A stretch of 64,000 nt of DNA, from NCBI RefSeq assembly GCF_030010625.1, contig NZ_JASCXN010000002.1, forward strand, positions 124,001 through 188,000, given 5' to 3'. This document shows, one piece after another, positions 16,827-26,425 of the stretch (position 1 is its first letter; each line of letters begins with the position of its first letter). The notes beneath the pieces were generated by a model. That model did not search any database and was not told the DNA's origin. It saw only the letters and a program-made list of their open reading frames with translations. This DNA comes from Streptomyces sp. CC208A (GTDB lineage: Bacteria > Actinomycetota > Actinomycetes > Streptomycetales > Streptomycetaceae). The position numbers and the translations under genes were made by a program.

Positions 16827-18005
16827 ATGCCCCAGGCCCAGCCGACCCCGCCCCCGCGCCGCGGCGCCTTCGACTGGACCGGGGACGAGGCCCGCCGCCG
16901 GGCCGAGGCCGGGCTCGTCCGGACGCTGCGCCCGCGGCCTGCGGAGTCGGAGCTCCTGGACCTGGCGAGCAACGACTACCTCGGCCTCACCCGGCACCCC
17001 GAGGTCACCGCGGCGGCCGCCGAGGCCGCCCGCCGCTGGGGCGCCGGCGCGACCGGTTCGCGTCTCGTCACCGGCACGACCCTGCTGCACACCCGCCTTG
17101 AGGACGAACTGGCCGCGTTCTGCGGTTTCGAGGCGGCCCTCGTCCTCTCCTCCGGCTACGCCGCCAACCTCGCCGCGCTCACCGCGCTCGGCGGCCCGGG
17201 CACCCTGATCGTCTCCGACGCGGCCAACCACGCCTCGATCGTGGACGGCTGCCGGCTCGCGCGCGCGGAGACCGCCGTGGTCCCGCACGCCGACCCCGAG
17301 GCCGTACGCAAGACGCTGGAGGCGCATCCGGGGCGGCGGGCGCTCGCCGTCAGCGACTCCGTCTTCTCCGTCGACGGCGACCGGGCCCCGCTGGAGGAGC
17401 TCGCCGCCGCCTGCCGCGACCACGGGGCCGGGCTCGTCGTCGACGACGCCCACGGTTTCGGCGTGCTCGGCGCGGGCGGCCGGGGCGCCCTCCACGGCGC
17501 GGGCCTCGCCGGCGACGAGGACGTGGTGGCCACCCTCACCCTCTCCAAGTCGCTGGGCAGCCAGGGCGGCGCGGTCCTCGGCCCCGCCCGGGTGATCGAG
17601 CACCTGGTCAACGCGGCGCGCACCTTCATCTTCGACACCGGTCTCGCCCCGGCCGCCACCGGCGCGGCGCTCGCGAGCCTGCGGCTGATCGCCGCGGAGC
17701 CGGACCTCGCCGGGCGGGCCCGTACGGTCGCGGCCACCCTGCACCGGCTGCTCACCGAGGCCGGGTTCACCTCGGCCCGGCCGGACGCGGCCGTGGTGTC
17801 GGTCCGCGCGCCGGGGCCCGAGGAGGCCCTGCGGTGGGCGGCCGACTGCCGCGAACTCGGCCTGTCCGTGGGCTGCTTCCGGCCCCCGTCCGTGCCGGAC
17901 GGGATCTCCCGGCTGCGGCTGACGGCCCGCGCGGATCTCACGGACGCGGAGATCGAGCGGGCGGTCGCGACGATCGTCGGGACCGCGCCGGCCGGAGCAC
18001 GCTGA
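16827..18005 (+). CDS. bioF: 8-amino-7-oxononanoate synthase
   Basis: A 392-residue alpha-oxoamine synthase that condenses pimeloyl thioester with alanine to give KAPA, the first committed biotin step. Visible motifs are [37 protein letters not shown] (residues about 75-95), [33 protein letters not shown] with the PLP Asp/His, and the PLP lysine in [14 protein letters not shown] near residue 238. ATG 16827 follows AAAGGA; longer upstream frames run through the bioB leader and are rejected. It diverges from bioBAD. Confidence 0.96.
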   Translation: MPQAQPTPPPRRGAFDWTGDEARRRAEAGLVRTLRPRPAESELLDLASNDYLGLTRHPEVTAAAAEAARRWGAGATGSRLVTGTTLLHTRLEDELAAFCGFEAALVLSSGYAANLAALTALGGPGTLIVSDAANHASIVDGCRLARAETAVVPHADPEAVRKTLEAHPGRRALAVSDSVFSVDGDRAPLEELAAACRDHGAGLVVDDAHGFGVLGAGGRGALHGAGLAGDEDVVATLTLSKSLGSQGGAVLGPARVIEHLVNAARTFIFDTGLAPAATGAALASLRLIAAEPDLAGRARTVAATLHRLLTEAGFTSARPDAAVVSVRAPGPEEALRWAADCRELGLSVGCFRPPSVPDGISRLRLTARADLTDAEIERAVATIVGTAPAGAR

Positions 18006-18177
18006 GGGCGCCTCCGCGTATGCCCAAGGCCGTTTTACAGCCCGAGAGTTCACCGCTTCGGGCGACAGAACAGGGCATATCTCGGGCGAACACCCCACCG
18101 GGGGACGCGATCGGTGGCAGTCTGGCGCGAAGCGCGATCCGGGGCGACGGCCCCGGCGGGAAAGGGACGACGTCGCC

Positions 18178-18615
18178 ATGGCAGATCACCAGGAAGCATC
18201 CGTCACCCTGCCGAGCGATCCCGCCGAGGTGGCCACGGCACGGAGGTTCGTGGCGGAGGCGCTCGGCCGCTGGGGTCTGGACGGCGACGGGGACACGGCG
18301 GACTCGATCCGGCTGATGGTCTCGGAACTGGCGACCAACGCGGTGCAGCACACCTTCGGGCAGTCGCCCACCTTCACCGTCGAGCTGCGCCTCGACCGCG
18401 AGGAGGTCCTGCGGATCGGGGTCACCGACAGCCACCCGCGCTTCCCGCGCCGCCTCCCGGCCGCCGTCCAGCAGGACAACGGCCGCGGCATGGTGATCAT
18501 CCGAGTCCTCGCGGCGGAGGCCGGCGGCCGCCTCTCGGTCACGCCGACCGCGGAGGGCGGCAAGACGGTGTGGATCACCCTTCCGTGGACCGCGGCCGCC
18601 GTCCCCGCCTGCTGA
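18178..18615 (+). CDS. Anti-sigma-type ATP-binding protein (HATPase_c_2)
   Basis: A 145-residue stand-alone GHKL ATPase domain of the RsbW/SpoIIAB-like type expanded in Streptomyces. The N box is IRLMVSELATNAVQHTFG (residues about 42-59), and the G boxes are IGVTDSHPRFPRR and NGRGMVIIRVLAAEAGGRL (residues about 100-118). Such proteins may bind sigma factors or phosphorylate anti-anti-sigma partners; no sigma or STAS gene is adjacent. The ATG at 18178 has GGGAAAGGGA upstream. The preceding 172-bp gap shows no other clear element. Confidence 0.85.
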   Translation: MADHQEASVTLPSDPAEVATARRFVAEALGRWGLDGDGDTADSIRLMVSELATNAVQHTFGQSPTFTVELRLDREEVLRIGVTDSHPRFPRRLPAAVQQDNGRGMVIIRVLAAEAGGRLSVTPTAEGGKTVWITLPWTAAAVPAC

Positions 18616-18624
18616 ACCGCCCGC

Positions 18625-19068
18625 TCACTCGGAGTGCATCCTCGTCGAGGGCCACGCCCCGCCGGCGAAGTGGGTCGCCCAGTAGTACGGGTTGACCTCC
18701 ACGAGCCTGCGGGAGAGCCAGCGGGTCGGGTCCTCGGGGTCGGGCACACCGACCTCGACGTCGGGGCCCCAGAGCGCGAGCCGCTCCTGGCAGACGCCGC
18801 ACGGCGGCAGGATGACGTACCGGCCGTCCCCGGGGTCACGGAAGACGCAGACGGAGGCGGTCACCCGGCGGTCGAGGGTGTATGCCTGGCAGTACGCACC
18901 GGTCTCCTGGCACAGGGCGACGCTCCCGTGGATGTTGTCGAGACCGACGCTCGTCAGGATCCGTCCGTCGTCGAGGCGGACGGCGGCGGCCCCGCCGGGC
19001 TCGTCGGCGGGCCAGCGGCGGTCCAGTTGGGCGATGGCGGCGTCGACGAGGGCTTGATCGAGGGTCAT
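18625..19068 (-). CDS. Cytidine deaminase-superfamily protein
   Basis: A 147-residue zinc deaminase of the short cytidine/blasticidin-S deaminase type. The zinc and catalytic elements are ALCQETGAYC near residue 51 (Cys ligand and Glu; the usual HAE or CAE is CQE here) and PPCGVCQERL near residue 88 with the two Cys ligands. A C-terminal extension (VNPYYWATHFAGGAWPS) is present. The altered CQE motif and the length leave the substrate open: cytidine or an aminonucleoside. It converges on the ATPase gene 9 bp away. Confidence 0.82.
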   Translation of the reverse strand: MTLDQALVDAAIAQLDRRWPADEPGGAAAVRLDDGRILTSVGLDNIHGSVALCQETGAYCQAYTLDRRVTASVCVFRDPGDGRYVILPPCGVCQERLALWGPDVEVGVPDPEDPTRWLSRRLVEVNPYYWATHFAGGAWPSTRMHSE

Positions 19069-19184
19069 CGCCGCATCCTAGGAACAGGGACCGCGGAGGG
19101 GCGAGGGGACAAGGGTACGGCGCCTGCGGGAGGGGTGCGGCGGCGCCACCGCACCCCGGGGATACGACCGCGGGCGCCGTGGGG

Positions 19185-19661
19185 TCAGCGCACGCGCCCG
19201 TAGGAGACCTTGGAGGACCAGATCCGGTCGAGCTTCACCCAGGAACCGGTCTTGGGCGAGTGCCAGATCTTGTTGTCACCGGCGTAGATCCCCACGTGGT
19301 AGACCCTGCCGCCGGAGTGGAAGAAGACCAGGTCGCCCTTCTGCCGGCCGGCGGCGGAGACGTGCCGGGTCTGGTTGTACTGCTGCTGTGCGGTGCGGGG
19401 CAGCGACTTGCCCGCCTGCTTGTAGGCGTAGACCGTGAGCCCTGAGCAGTCGAAGCGGGTGGGGCCCGCCGCGCCGTAGCGGTAGGGCGCGCCCTTCTTG
19501 GCCGCGGCGACGCTCAGGGCCTTCGACGCGTGGGAGGTGGCCGCCTGGGCCTCGGGTGCGGCTCCCGGGGCGAGGAGCGTGCCGCCGACGGCGGCGAGGG
19601 TGAGGGCCGAAACGGCGCCGGCCCGGGACAGCAGGGACGGGACATGCATCTGCGCAGTCAT
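19185..19661 (-). CDS. Secreted NlpC/P60 cell-wall endopeptidase
   Basis: A 158-residue protein. Residues 1-41 are a signal peptide (LLSRAGAVSALTLAAVGGTLL, cleavage likely after AQA). The rest is a minimal NlpC/P60 domain: YRYGAAGPTRFDCSGLTVYAY with the catalytic Cys near residue 75, GDLVFFHSGGRVYHVGIYAG with the catalytic His, and KIWHSPKTG with the third polar residue. It should cleave peptidoglycan stem peptides outside the cell. The frame extends upstream through the riboswitch; ATG 19661 with AAGGG before it gives a proper signal peptide. Expression is probably controlled by the upstream c-di-AMP riboswitch. Confidence 0.93.
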   Translation of the reverse strand: MTAQMHVPSLLSRAGAVSALTLAAVGGTLLAPGAAPEAQAATSHASKALSVAAAKKGAPYRYGAAGPTRFDCSGLTVYAYKQAGKSLPRTAQQQYNQTRHVSAAGRQKGDLVFFHSGGRVYHVGIYAGDNKIWHSPKTGSWVKLDRIWSSKVSYGRVR

Positions 19662-19687
19662 GCGCAACCCTTCGTCAGCCGCCTGTG

Positions 19688-19890
19688 AAGGATGACCTGT
19701 CGGGTTCGGGCAGGCGAAGATGCCCGGCCGCGGCTGCGGCTTCACCCCAAGGGACGGCCGCGCCGGGGATACGGCGCGGTCGACCCGTACTGCTCGGGTC
19801 CTCCACTCCTGCCGGTCCAATCCTGTCGACCAGACGTCCGGGACGGCGGCAGGACTCGGCGTCCGCCCGGACCGCCCCGCCTGGGTGGCG
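19688..19890 (-). ncRNA. ydaO-yuaA type (cyclic di-AMP) riboswitch in the NlpC/P60 leader
   Basis: Read on the minus strand, the leader contains blocks I recognise from Streptomyces ydaO elements: GCCGAGTCCTGCCGCC (about 19848-19863), CAGGATTGGACCGGCAGG, a long CGCGCCGTATCCCCGGCGCG hairpin, CCTTGGGGTGAAGCC (19738-19752) and GACAGGTCATCC (19690-19701) followed by CACAGGCGG. It ends about 25 bases before the start codon. Known members bind c-di-AMP and switch off cell-wall hydrolase genes such as rpfA and NlpC/P60 genes in Streptomyces. The borders are approximate; a covariance-model search was not possible here. Confidence 0.8.
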
Positions 19891-20185
19891 GGGGCTTGTC
19901 GTCGTCAGGGATCTTGACCCACAGTCCGGGTGAAAACCGAGCGGAAACGGCGTTATGTGAGGCTCCTCACGACTGATCCATACGGGTGGACAAGAGGGTT
20001 TCGTGATCGTCGTAGGTTTAGCCGATGAGCCCCGTACCAGCGTCGGAATGCCCTATTCCGCCAGATGTGTACACCCGTTGCGCAACTCACCCGATCCATC
20101 TGCCGTTTTCGCGACTACGCCGAACGGAGCAGGTTTTCTGCGTCCCGTGTCGGCCGTCCGGGGCTCGACACGACACGACGGAATG
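19891..20185. other. Non-coding stretch upstream of the riboswitch
   Basis: About 295 bp with no convincing protein gene. It should contain the promoter of the NlpC/P60 transcript (minus strand). A GTGAGGCTCCTCAC inverted repeat lies at about 19957-19970. On the plus strand, ATG 20025 follows a TAGGTT hexamer by 6 bases, as in a leaderless promoter, but the frame it opens has poor codon bias and soon runs antisense to the next gene. Base composition is slightly lower in GC than the surroundings. Confidence 0.5.
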
Positions 20186-20491
20186 TCAACTGGCGCGGGT
20201 CGCGGGCACGGTGACGCGGGCCGCCCGCCGTTCCCCGTCCAACACCCGCAGCGCGCAGGCCAGGGTCTCGGCGTGGACCTCGCTCTCGCCCCGCAGGTGC
20301 ATGAGCGTCAGGGCCTCGCGCAGCGCCTCCGCCCGTCCGACCAGTGCCTGCGCCGCGCGCAGGGCGCCGTAGGTGTGCGAGGTCCTGGCCGGATTGATCT
20401 TCCCCAGGAGGTCGACGACTTCGAGGTACGCGTCGACGAACTGGCCCTCGGCGCGCGTCAGGGCGGGCAGCGGCGGAAGCTCGGGGACCAT
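20186..20491 (-). CDS. Small conserved-type hypothetical protein after the clpP-like gene
   Basis: A 101-residue mostly alpha-helical, charged protein (EGQFVDAYLEVVDLLGKINPARTSHTYGALRAAQ...). No motif is recognised. The ATG lies 7 bp after the clpP-like stop on the same strand, so both are probably one transcript. Codon usage matches real genes. It might be a partner or adaptor of the ClpP-like protein, but only its position suggests this. Confidence 0.65.
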   Translation of the reverse strand: MVPELPPLPALTRAEGQFVDAYLEVVDLLGKINPARTSHTYGALRAAQALVGRAEALREALTLMHLRGESEVHAETLACALRVLDGERRAARVTVPATRAS

Positions 20492-20498
20492 CGCGGCC

Positions 20499-21122
20499 TC
20501 AGCGGGCCGAGGCGCCGGAGACGGCCCTGCGGTCGTCGACGATGTGGTCGACCAGGCCGTACGCGCGGGCGGCCGGCGCGTCGAGCACGGTCGGGCGGTC
20601 GGTGTCGGCGGCGATCCGCTCCTCGTCCAGGCCGGTGTACGCGGCGAGCAGCCCCGTCATCACCCCGCGCAGCCGCAGCAGTTCGCGCGCGTGGAGGTCC
20701 AGGTCCGAGGGCTGCCCGGAGATCGGCTCGTCGAGGAGCGGCTGGCGCAGCGTGATCCGGGCGCCGGGGAGCATCAGACGCTTGCCGGGCGTGCCCGCCG
20801 CGAGCAGGACCGCCGCCGTGGAACCGGCCTGGCCGAGGCAGATCGTCTCCACGTCGCTCGCCAGGGCGCGCATCGTGTCGTGGATCGCGGTCATCGCGGT
20901 GACCGAGCCGCCCGGGGAGTTGAGATAGAGCGAGATGTCCCGCCCCGGATCCGCGTGGTCCAGGTGCAGGAACTGGGTGATCACGTCGCTCGCGGCGACG
21001 TCGTCGACCGGCGTGCCCAGGAGGACGATCCGGTTCTCCAGGAGCTTCGCGTACGGATCGAGCGTCCGGGTTCCGTACGAGGTCCGCTCCGAGAACTCCG
21101 GCAGTACGTGGCGTGCGTCCAC
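20499..21122 (-). CDS. ClpP-family protein lacking the catalytic histidine
   Basis: A 207-residue ClpP fold. The nucleophile region [27 protein letters not shown] keeps the Ser (near residue 88). The block that normally reads MIHQP reads TLRQPLLDE, so the catalytic His is replaced by Arg. The late Asp ([14 protein letters not shown]) is present and GLVDHIVDD ends the fold. [22 protein letters not shown] is typical. The frame continues upstream; the GTG at 21122 is placed 8 bases after AAGGAGG and was chosen. Streptomyces has several ClpP paralogues; this one is probably a structural or regulatory subunit of a mixed ring. It diverges from a Phd-type antitoxin. Confidence 0.88.
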   Translation of the reverse strand: MDARHVLPEFSERTSYGTRTLDPYAKLLENRIVLLGTPVDDVAASDVITQFLHLDHADPGRDISLYLNSPGGSVTAMTAIHDTMRALASDVETICLGQAGSTAAVLLAAGTPGKRLMLPGARITLRQPLLDEPISGQPSDLDLHARELLRLRGVMTGLLAAYTGLDEERIAADTDRPTVLDAPAARAYGLVDHIVDDRRAVSGASAR

Positions 21123-21147
21123 GAGGAGCACCTCCTTCTGTCGAAAA

Positions 21148-21162
21148 TGTACAGGACGTACA
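21148..21162. promoter_or_regulatory. Inverted repeat TGTACAGGACGTACA in the clpP-like / antitoxin divergent promoter
   Basis: TGTAC and GTACA flank a 5-base spacer in the 58-bp gap between the two start codons. A TAAGAT -10 candidate for the antitoxin follows at 21167-21172. Phd/YefM proteins bind palindromes in their own promoters, so autoregulation, possibly with the clpP-like gene under the same control, is plausible. Confidence 0.5.
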
Positions 21163-21180
21163 GACCGTAAGATGAGGAGC

Positions 21181-21480
21181 ATGACCTACGAGATCCCGGT
21201 GACGCAAGCGCGGGCGGAGCTCGCCGACCTCATCAACCGTGTGGTGTACGGCGGCGAGCGCGTGGTCGTGACCCGGCACGGGAAGCCGCTGGCCGCCCTC
21301 GTCTCCGCCGCCGACCTGGAACGACTGGAGAAGCTGGAGGCCGAGGCGCCGGAGGCGACCGGCGGGCCGGTGATCAGCTCCCTCTCCGGCACGGGCACGG
21401 CGGGCGGCCTCGGTTCCGCCGCCGGCGAACAGCGCCGCTTCGGCATCGCCGCCCACCACCGCGAGCCCGGCACCGACTGA
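21181..21480 (+). CDS. Phd/YefM-family antitoxin
   Basis: A 99-residue protein. Residues 1-55 match the Phd/YefM DNA-binding antitoxin fold ([51 protein letters not shown]). The C-terminal half is Gly/Ser/Ala-rich and probably disordered, the toxin-binding part in this family. ATG 21181 follows GAGGAG. No RelE/YoeB, Doc or other toxin gene follows: a 23-bp terminator comes directly after the stop. It may therefore be an orphan, a regulator, or serve a toxin elsewhere. Confidence 0.87.
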   Translation: MTYEIPVTQARAELADLINRVVYGGERVVVTRHGKPLAALVSAADLERLEKLEAEAPEATGGPVISSLSGTGTAGGLGSAAGEQRRFGIAAHHREPGTD

Positions 21481-21494
21481 CCGCCACCCCTGTA

Positions 21495-21546
21495 CGCGAA
21501 AGCCGCGTGCCCCCGTCGTGACGGACGGGGGCACGCGGCTTTCGCG
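21495..21546. terminator. Strong bidirectional terminator, 23-bp perfect stem
   Basis: The left arm 21495-21517 starts CGCGAAAGCCGCGTGC and the right arm 21524-21546 is its exact complement, with a 6-base loop. A/T-rich bases at the stem foot make it work as a terminator from both sides. It ends the antitoxin transcript and faces the remnant of the permease gene. Confidence 0.9.
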
Positions 21547-21565
21547 CGGGCAGGGGTGCGGCGGG

Positions 21566-21962
21566 TCAGCCCGCCGTCGCCGGGACCCGGACCGGTACGG
21601 ACGCCGGCGCGGTCCGCCGCCGGCCGCCCAGGGCCACCGCCGTCAGGCCCGCCGCCGCCCAGAGGGAGAGCACCAGGAGCGGGCCCCCCACCGCCGAGCC
21701 GTCGAAGTAGGCCACGGAGCGCAGGGCACTGCCGCTCGCGCCCGGCGGCAGCCACTGGCCGAGGAGACCGATCCCGGTCGGGAGCAGTTCCGGCGCGCTG
21801 CTCATGCCCGAGAAGGCGTTGCCCGCGAGGACGGTGAGCACCGCGGCGAGCCCGAGACCGCGCTGACCCAGCAGGGTGGCGAAGCCCGCGAAGACCGCGC
21901 CGGTGGCGAGTACGGCCAGGGCCAGCACCCCGGCCTCGGCCCACCAGTTCCCGGTCAGCGCG
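21566..21962 (-). pseudogene. ABC-2-type permease, C-terminal remnant
   Basis: About 130 residues of a multi-helix membrane protein end at the TGA at 21566. WWAEAGVLALAVLATGAVFAGFATLLG, then GLGLAAVLTVLAGNAFSGMSSAPELLP, PPGASGSALRSVAYFDG and VLSLWAAAGLTAVALGG resemble the last helices of ABC-2 or similar drug-efflux permeases common in actinobacteria. Upstream of about 21962 the homology stops exactly where a TetR gene begins on the other strand. The start and the first helices are gone, so no product is expected. Confidence 0.7.
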
Positions 21963-22477
21963 CCGAGGCCGGGCTGTCCGCCGGCGCGGTCTACCGCTAC
22001 TTCCGCAGCAAGGACGAACTGATCGCGGCCATCGCCGAGGAGACCTTCGCCGGCGTGCGGGCGGCGTTCGCCGAGGTCGCCGGCGCGCACCCGCTGCCGA
22101 CCCCCGACGTCCTCGTCGCCCGCGTGATGGCGATCGTCCTGGAGGGGCGGAGCGCCGGCGAGGACCGGCGGGCCTTCGCCCGGATGATCGTCCAGGTGTG
22201 GGCCGAGATGCTCCGCGACGAGACGCTGGCGAAGACGCTCGCCCAGAGCTTCGACGCGATGCGGAAGATCTGGGCCGGGACCGTCGACGCCTACCAGGAG
22301 AGCGGGCTGCTCCCCGCCGACGTCTCCTCGACGCACATGGCCCGCGCCCTCATCGCCACCGTCCAGGGGTACATCGCCCAGCAGGCACTCTTCGGCGACG
22401 TCGAGCCCGAGGTCCTGAGCGAGGGGCTGCGGGGACTCATGTCGAGGAACGTCTCCACCCCGCCGCCGGCCCGATGA
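21960..22477 (+). pseudogene. TetR-family regulator, N-terminally truncated
   Basis: The frame reads AEAGLSAGAVYRYFRSKDELIAAIAEETFAGVRAAF, the second half of a TetR helix-turn-helix, and continues through a complete-looking TetR ligand domain to TGA 22477 (about 170 residues). The first 30 or so residues of the DNA-binding domain and the start codon are missing. The frame runs open upstream, but only as antisense of the permease remnant. An active DNA-binding repressor is unlikely. Confidence 0.72.
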
Positions 22478-22498
22478 TCATCGGATCGCAAAGCCGGA

Positions 22499-22517
22499 GT
22501 TAACGCGCCGGAAAAAC
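22499..22517 (+). promoter_or_regulatory. Possible GlnR half-box upstream of the urease operon
   Basis: GTTAAC, six bases, GAAAAAC resembles the GlnR box pattern (gTnAC, six bases, GaAAC) 122 bp before ureA. GlnR is known to control ureA in Streptomyces coelicolor. A second half-box at the expected spacing is not clear, so this is a candidate only. Confidence 0.4.
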
Positions 22518-22638
22518 TTCCGCCCTAACGTGCAATGTCCGGCCCTCTGCCGCATCTCCACAGTTCAGCGGAGTGTTGACGGTCGGTAGGGTCCGCAGCT
22601 GTCCGGGTGCGCCCGGCGGACGACCGTGAGGTGGAAGA

Positions 22639-22941
22639 GTGCAACTGAGCCCGCACGAGCAGGAACGCCTACTCATCCATGTGGCCGCCGACGTGGCCGA
22701 GAAGCGCCGCGCCCGCGGGGTGAAGCTCAACCACCCGGAAGCCGTCGCGCTCCTCACCGTCCACATCCTGGAGGGCGCGCGCGACGGGCGCACCGTCGCC
22801 GAACTCATGGCCTCCGGACGCAAGGTCCTCTCCCGCGACGACGTCATGGACGGCATCCCCGAGATGATCCACGACGTGCAGGTCGAGGCGACCTTCCCGG
22901 ACGGCACCAAGCTCGTCACCGTCCACGACCCGATCGTCTGA
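22639..22941 (+). CDS. ureA: Urease gamma subunit
   Basis: A 100-residue urease structural subunit. The sequence is typical along its length: [37 protein letters not shown], then [16 protein letters not shown] and [25 protein letters not shown] 22639 is preceded by GTGGAAGAG. It starts the ureABCFGD operon; ureB follows after 15 bp. The holoenzyme hydrolyses urea to ammonia and carbamate in the cytosol for nitrogen supply. Confidence 0.97.
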   Translation: MQLSPHEQERLLIHVAADVAEKRRARGVKLNHPEAVALLTVHILEGARDGRTVAELMASGRKVLSRDDVMDGIPEMIHDVQVEATFPDGTKLVTVHDPIV

Positions 22942-22956
22942 CGGGGGCCGCGCACG

Positions 22957-23322
22957 ATGATCCCCGGAGAGATCCTGTACGCGGACGAGCCCGTCACCGT
23001 CAACGCCGGACGCCCCGTCACCCGCCTCACCGTCCTGAACGCCGCCGACCGGCCCGTCCAGGTCGGCTCCCACTACCACTTCGCCGAGGTCAACCCCGGT
23101 CTCGACTTCGACCGCGTCGCCGCCCACGGCCTGCGGCTCCACATCGCCGCCGGCACCGCCGTGCGCTTCGAACCCGGCATCCCCGTCGAGGTCGAGCTCG
23201 TGCCGATCGCCGGCCGCCGGACCGTCCCCGGCCTGCGCGGCGCAGCCGCTGGCCCCCTCGACCCGCAGGTCGCGACGCCGGGCCCGCAGACCGCGACGCC
23301 GAACGGAGACCCCCGTGCCTGA
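22957..23322 (+). CDS. ureB: Urease beta subunit
   Basis: A 121-residue protein. [18 protein letters not shown], then [18 protein letters not shown] and [21 protein letters not shown] are the standard beta-subunit blocks (residues 1-92). The last 25 residues (Pro/Thr/Ala-rich: [16 protein letters not shown]) are an extension beyond the usual length of about 103 and contain a short repeat. Its stop overlaps the ureC GTG start by 8 bp. Confidence 0.97.
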   Translation: MIPGEILYADEPVTVNAGRPVTRLTVLNAADRPVQVGSHYHFAEVNPGLDFDRVAAHGLRLHIAAGTAVRFEPGIPVEVELVPIAGRRTVPGLRGAAAGPLDPQVATPGPQTATPNGDPRA

Positions 23323-25036
23323 CCTCCACCGCGCCGCGTACGCCGACCTGTTCGGCCCCACCACCGGCGACCGCATCCGGCTCGCCGACACCGACCTGCT
23401 CGTGGAGATCGAGGAGGACCGCTCCGGCGGCCCGGGACGGGCCGGCGACGAAGCCGTCTTCGGCGGCGGCAAGGTCATCCGCGAGTCCATGGGCCAGGCC
23501 CGCACCACCCGCGCCGAAGGCGCCCCCGACACCGTGATCACCGGAGTCGTCGTCATCGACCACTGGGGCATCGTCAAGGCGGACCTCGGCATCCGCGACG
23601 GCCGGATCACCGCTCTCGGCAAGGCCGGCAACCCCGACACCATGGACGGGGTGGAGCCCGCACTCGTCATCGGCCCCGAGACGGAGGTCATCGCCGGCAA
23701 CGGGCGGATCGTCACGGCCGGCGGCGTCGACGCCCACGTCCACTTCATCTCGCCGACCGTCGTCGAGCAGGCGCTCGCCACCGGCGTCACCACGCTCGTC
23801 GGCGGCGGCACCGGACCCGCCGAGGGCACCAAGGCCACCACCGTCACCCCGGGCCCCTGGCACGCGGCCCGGATGTTCGAGGCCCTCGACACCTTCCCGG
23901 TCAACATCGGCCTCCTCGGCAAGGGCAACACGATGTCCCGCGAGGCCCTGCACTCCCAACTGCGCGGCGGAGCCCTCGGCTTCAAGATCCACGAGGACTG
24001 GGGTGCCACCCCCGCGGTCATCGACGCCTGCCTCGGCGTCTGTGAGGAGACCGGCGTCCAGCTCGCCGTCCACACCGACACCCTCAACGAGGCCGGTTTC
24101 GTCGGCGACACCCTCGCCGCCGTCGCGGGCCGGACCATCCACGCGTACCACACCGAGGGTGCGGGCGGCGGACACGCCCCCGACATCATCACCGTGGTCT
24201 CCGAGCCGCACGTCCTGCCCAGCTCGACCAACCCCACCCGGCCGCACACCGTCAACACCGTCGAGGAACACCTCGACATGCTGATGGTCTGCCACCACCT
24301 CAACCCGGCCGTCCCCGAGGACCTCGCCTTCGCCGAGTCCCGGATCCGGCCCTCCACCATCGCCGCCGAGGACATCCTCCACGACCTCGGGGCCATCTCG
24401 ATCATCTCCTCCGACTCCCAGGCCATGGGCCGGATCGGCGAGGTGATCCTGCGGACCTGGCAGACCGCCCATGTCATGAAGGGACGGCGGGGAGCGCTCC
24501 CCGGGGACGGCAGGGCCGACAACCACCGGGTGCGCCGCTACGTCGCCAAGTACACGATCAACCCGGCCGTCGCCCAGGGCATGGGCCACCTCATCGGCTC
24601 CGTCGAACCCGGCAAGCTCGCCGACCTCGTCCTGTGGGAGCCCGCCTTCTTCGGCGTGAAGCCACTCCTCGTCCTCAAGGGCGGACAGATCGCGTACGCG
24701 CAGATGGGCGACGCCAACGCCTCCATCCCCACCCCGCAACCCGTGCTGCCACGGCCCATGTTCGGCGCGCTCGGCCGGGCGGCCGCCGCCGGATCCGTCA
24801 ACTTCACCGCCGAAGCGGCCATCGAGGACGACCTGCCCCAACGACTCGGCCTGAACAAGGAGTTCACCCCGATCCGATCCACCCGCCGGGTCACCAAGGC
24901 GGACATGCGGGAGAACGACGCCCTGCCACGCGTCGAGGTCGACGCCGACACCTTCACCGTCACCATCGACGGCGAAGCGGTCGAACCCGCCCCCGCCACG
25001 GAACTCCCCATGGCCCAGCGCTACTTCCTCTTCTGA
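23315..25036 (+). CDS. ureC: Urease alpha (catalytic) subunit
   Basis: A 573-residue nickel enzyme of the amidohydrolase superfamily. The metal-ligand His pair is in [12 protein letters not shown] near residue 137, the carbamylated Lys in [13 protein letters not shown] near residue 218, further ligands in [12 protein letters not shown] and [16 protein letters not shown], the flap His in MVCHHLNP near residue 324, and the last Asp ligand in [17 protein letters not shown]. All active-site residues are present, so it should be active. GTG 23315 overlaps ureB; the stop overlaps the ureF start by one base. Confidence 0.98.
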   Translation: MPDLHRAAYADLFGPTTGDRIRLADTDLLVEIEEDRSGGPGRAGDEAVFGGGKVIRESMGQARTTRAEGAPDTVITGVVVIDHWGIVKADLGIRDGRITALGKAGNPDTMDGVEPALVIGPETEVIAGNGRIVTAGGVDAHVHFISPTVVEQALATGVTTLVGGGTGPAEGTKATTVTPGPWHAARMFEALDTFPVNIGLLGKGNTMSREALHSQLRGGALGFKIHEDWGATPAVIDACLGVCEETGVQLAVHTDTLNEAGFVGDTLAAVAGRTIHAYHTEGAGGGHAPDIITVVSEPHVLPSSTNPTRPHTVNTVEEHLDMLMVCHHLNPAVPEDLAFAESRIRPSTIAAEDILHDLGAISIISSDSQAMGRIGEVILRTWQTAHVMKGRRGALPGDGRADNHRVRRYVAKYTINPAVAQGMGHLIGSVEPGKLADLVLWEPAFFGVKPLLVLKGGQIAYAQMGDANASIPTPQPVLPRPMFGALGRAAAAGSVNFTAEAAIEDDLPQRLGLNKEFTPIRSTRRVTKADMRENDALPRVEVDADTFTVTIDGEAVEPAPATELPMAQRYFLF

Positions 25037-25698
25037 TGACGCGCTCGGCTCTCCTCGTGCTCGCCGACGGACGCTTCCCCGCCGGCGGGCACGCCCACTC
25101 GGGCGGCGCCGAAGCCGCCGTCAAGGCCGGCCACATCCGGGACGCCGCCGGACTCGAAACCTTCTGCCGGGGCCGGCTGCACACCACAGGGCTCACCGCG
25201 GCGGGCCTCGCCGCCGGCGCGGCCCTCGGCCTCGACCCGTACGAACTCGACGCCGCCGCCGACGCCCGCACCCCCTCGCCCGCCCTCCGGGCCGCCGCGC
25301 GCCGGCTCGGCCGCCAGCTGATGCGGGCCGCCCGCGCCGCCTGGCCGAGCCCCGGACTCGACGCGCTCGCCGCCGCCTTCCCGCGCGGCGCGCACCAGCC
25401 CGTCGTCCTCGGCGTCACGGCCCACGCCGCCGGCCTCGGCCCCGGGGACGCCGCGCACTGCGCCGCGTACGAGACGGTCGGCGGTCCCGCCACGGCGGCC
25501 GTACGACTCCTCGGCCTCGACCCGTACCAGGCGACCGCCGTCCTGGCCCGGCTCGCCCCCGAGATGGACGAGGTCGCCGACCGGGCCACCGCCGCCGCGC
25601 ACCGAGGCGTCGACGCGCTGCCCGCCGCCTCCGCGCCGCTCCTCGACATCACCGCCGAGCAGCACGCCACCTGGCCCGTCCGCCTCTTCGCCTCGTAA
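25036..25698 (+). CDS. ureF: Urease accessory protein UreF
   Basis: A 220-residue accessory protein, part of the UreD-UreF-UreG complex that loads nickel into urease. [28 protein letters not shown] is the UreF opening; [20 protein letters not shown] and [30 protein letters not shown] are typical of the actinobacterial form. ATG 25036 overlaps the ureC stop as TGATG, indicating coupled translation. Confidence 0.94.
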   Translation: MTRSALLVLADGRFPAGGHAHSGGAEAAVKAGHIRDAAGLETFCRGRLHTTGLTAAGLAAGAALGLDPYELDAAADARTPSPALRAAARRLGRQLMRAARAAWPSPGLDALAAAFPRGAHQPVVLGVTAHAAGLGPGDAAHCAAYETVGGPATAAVRLLGLDPYQATAVLARLAPEMDEVADRATAAAHRGVDALPAASAPLLDITAEQHATWPVRLFAS

Positions 25699-25729
25699 AG
25701 CCCCCTTGCACGCCTCAAGGAGCCGCCCC

Positions 25730-26421
<692 letters not shown>

Positions 26422-26425
<4 letters not shown>

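Noticed and set aside
22669..24841. Long minus-strand frames across ureB-ureC
   Set aside because: They are antisense to ureABC, which are complete and motif-bearing.
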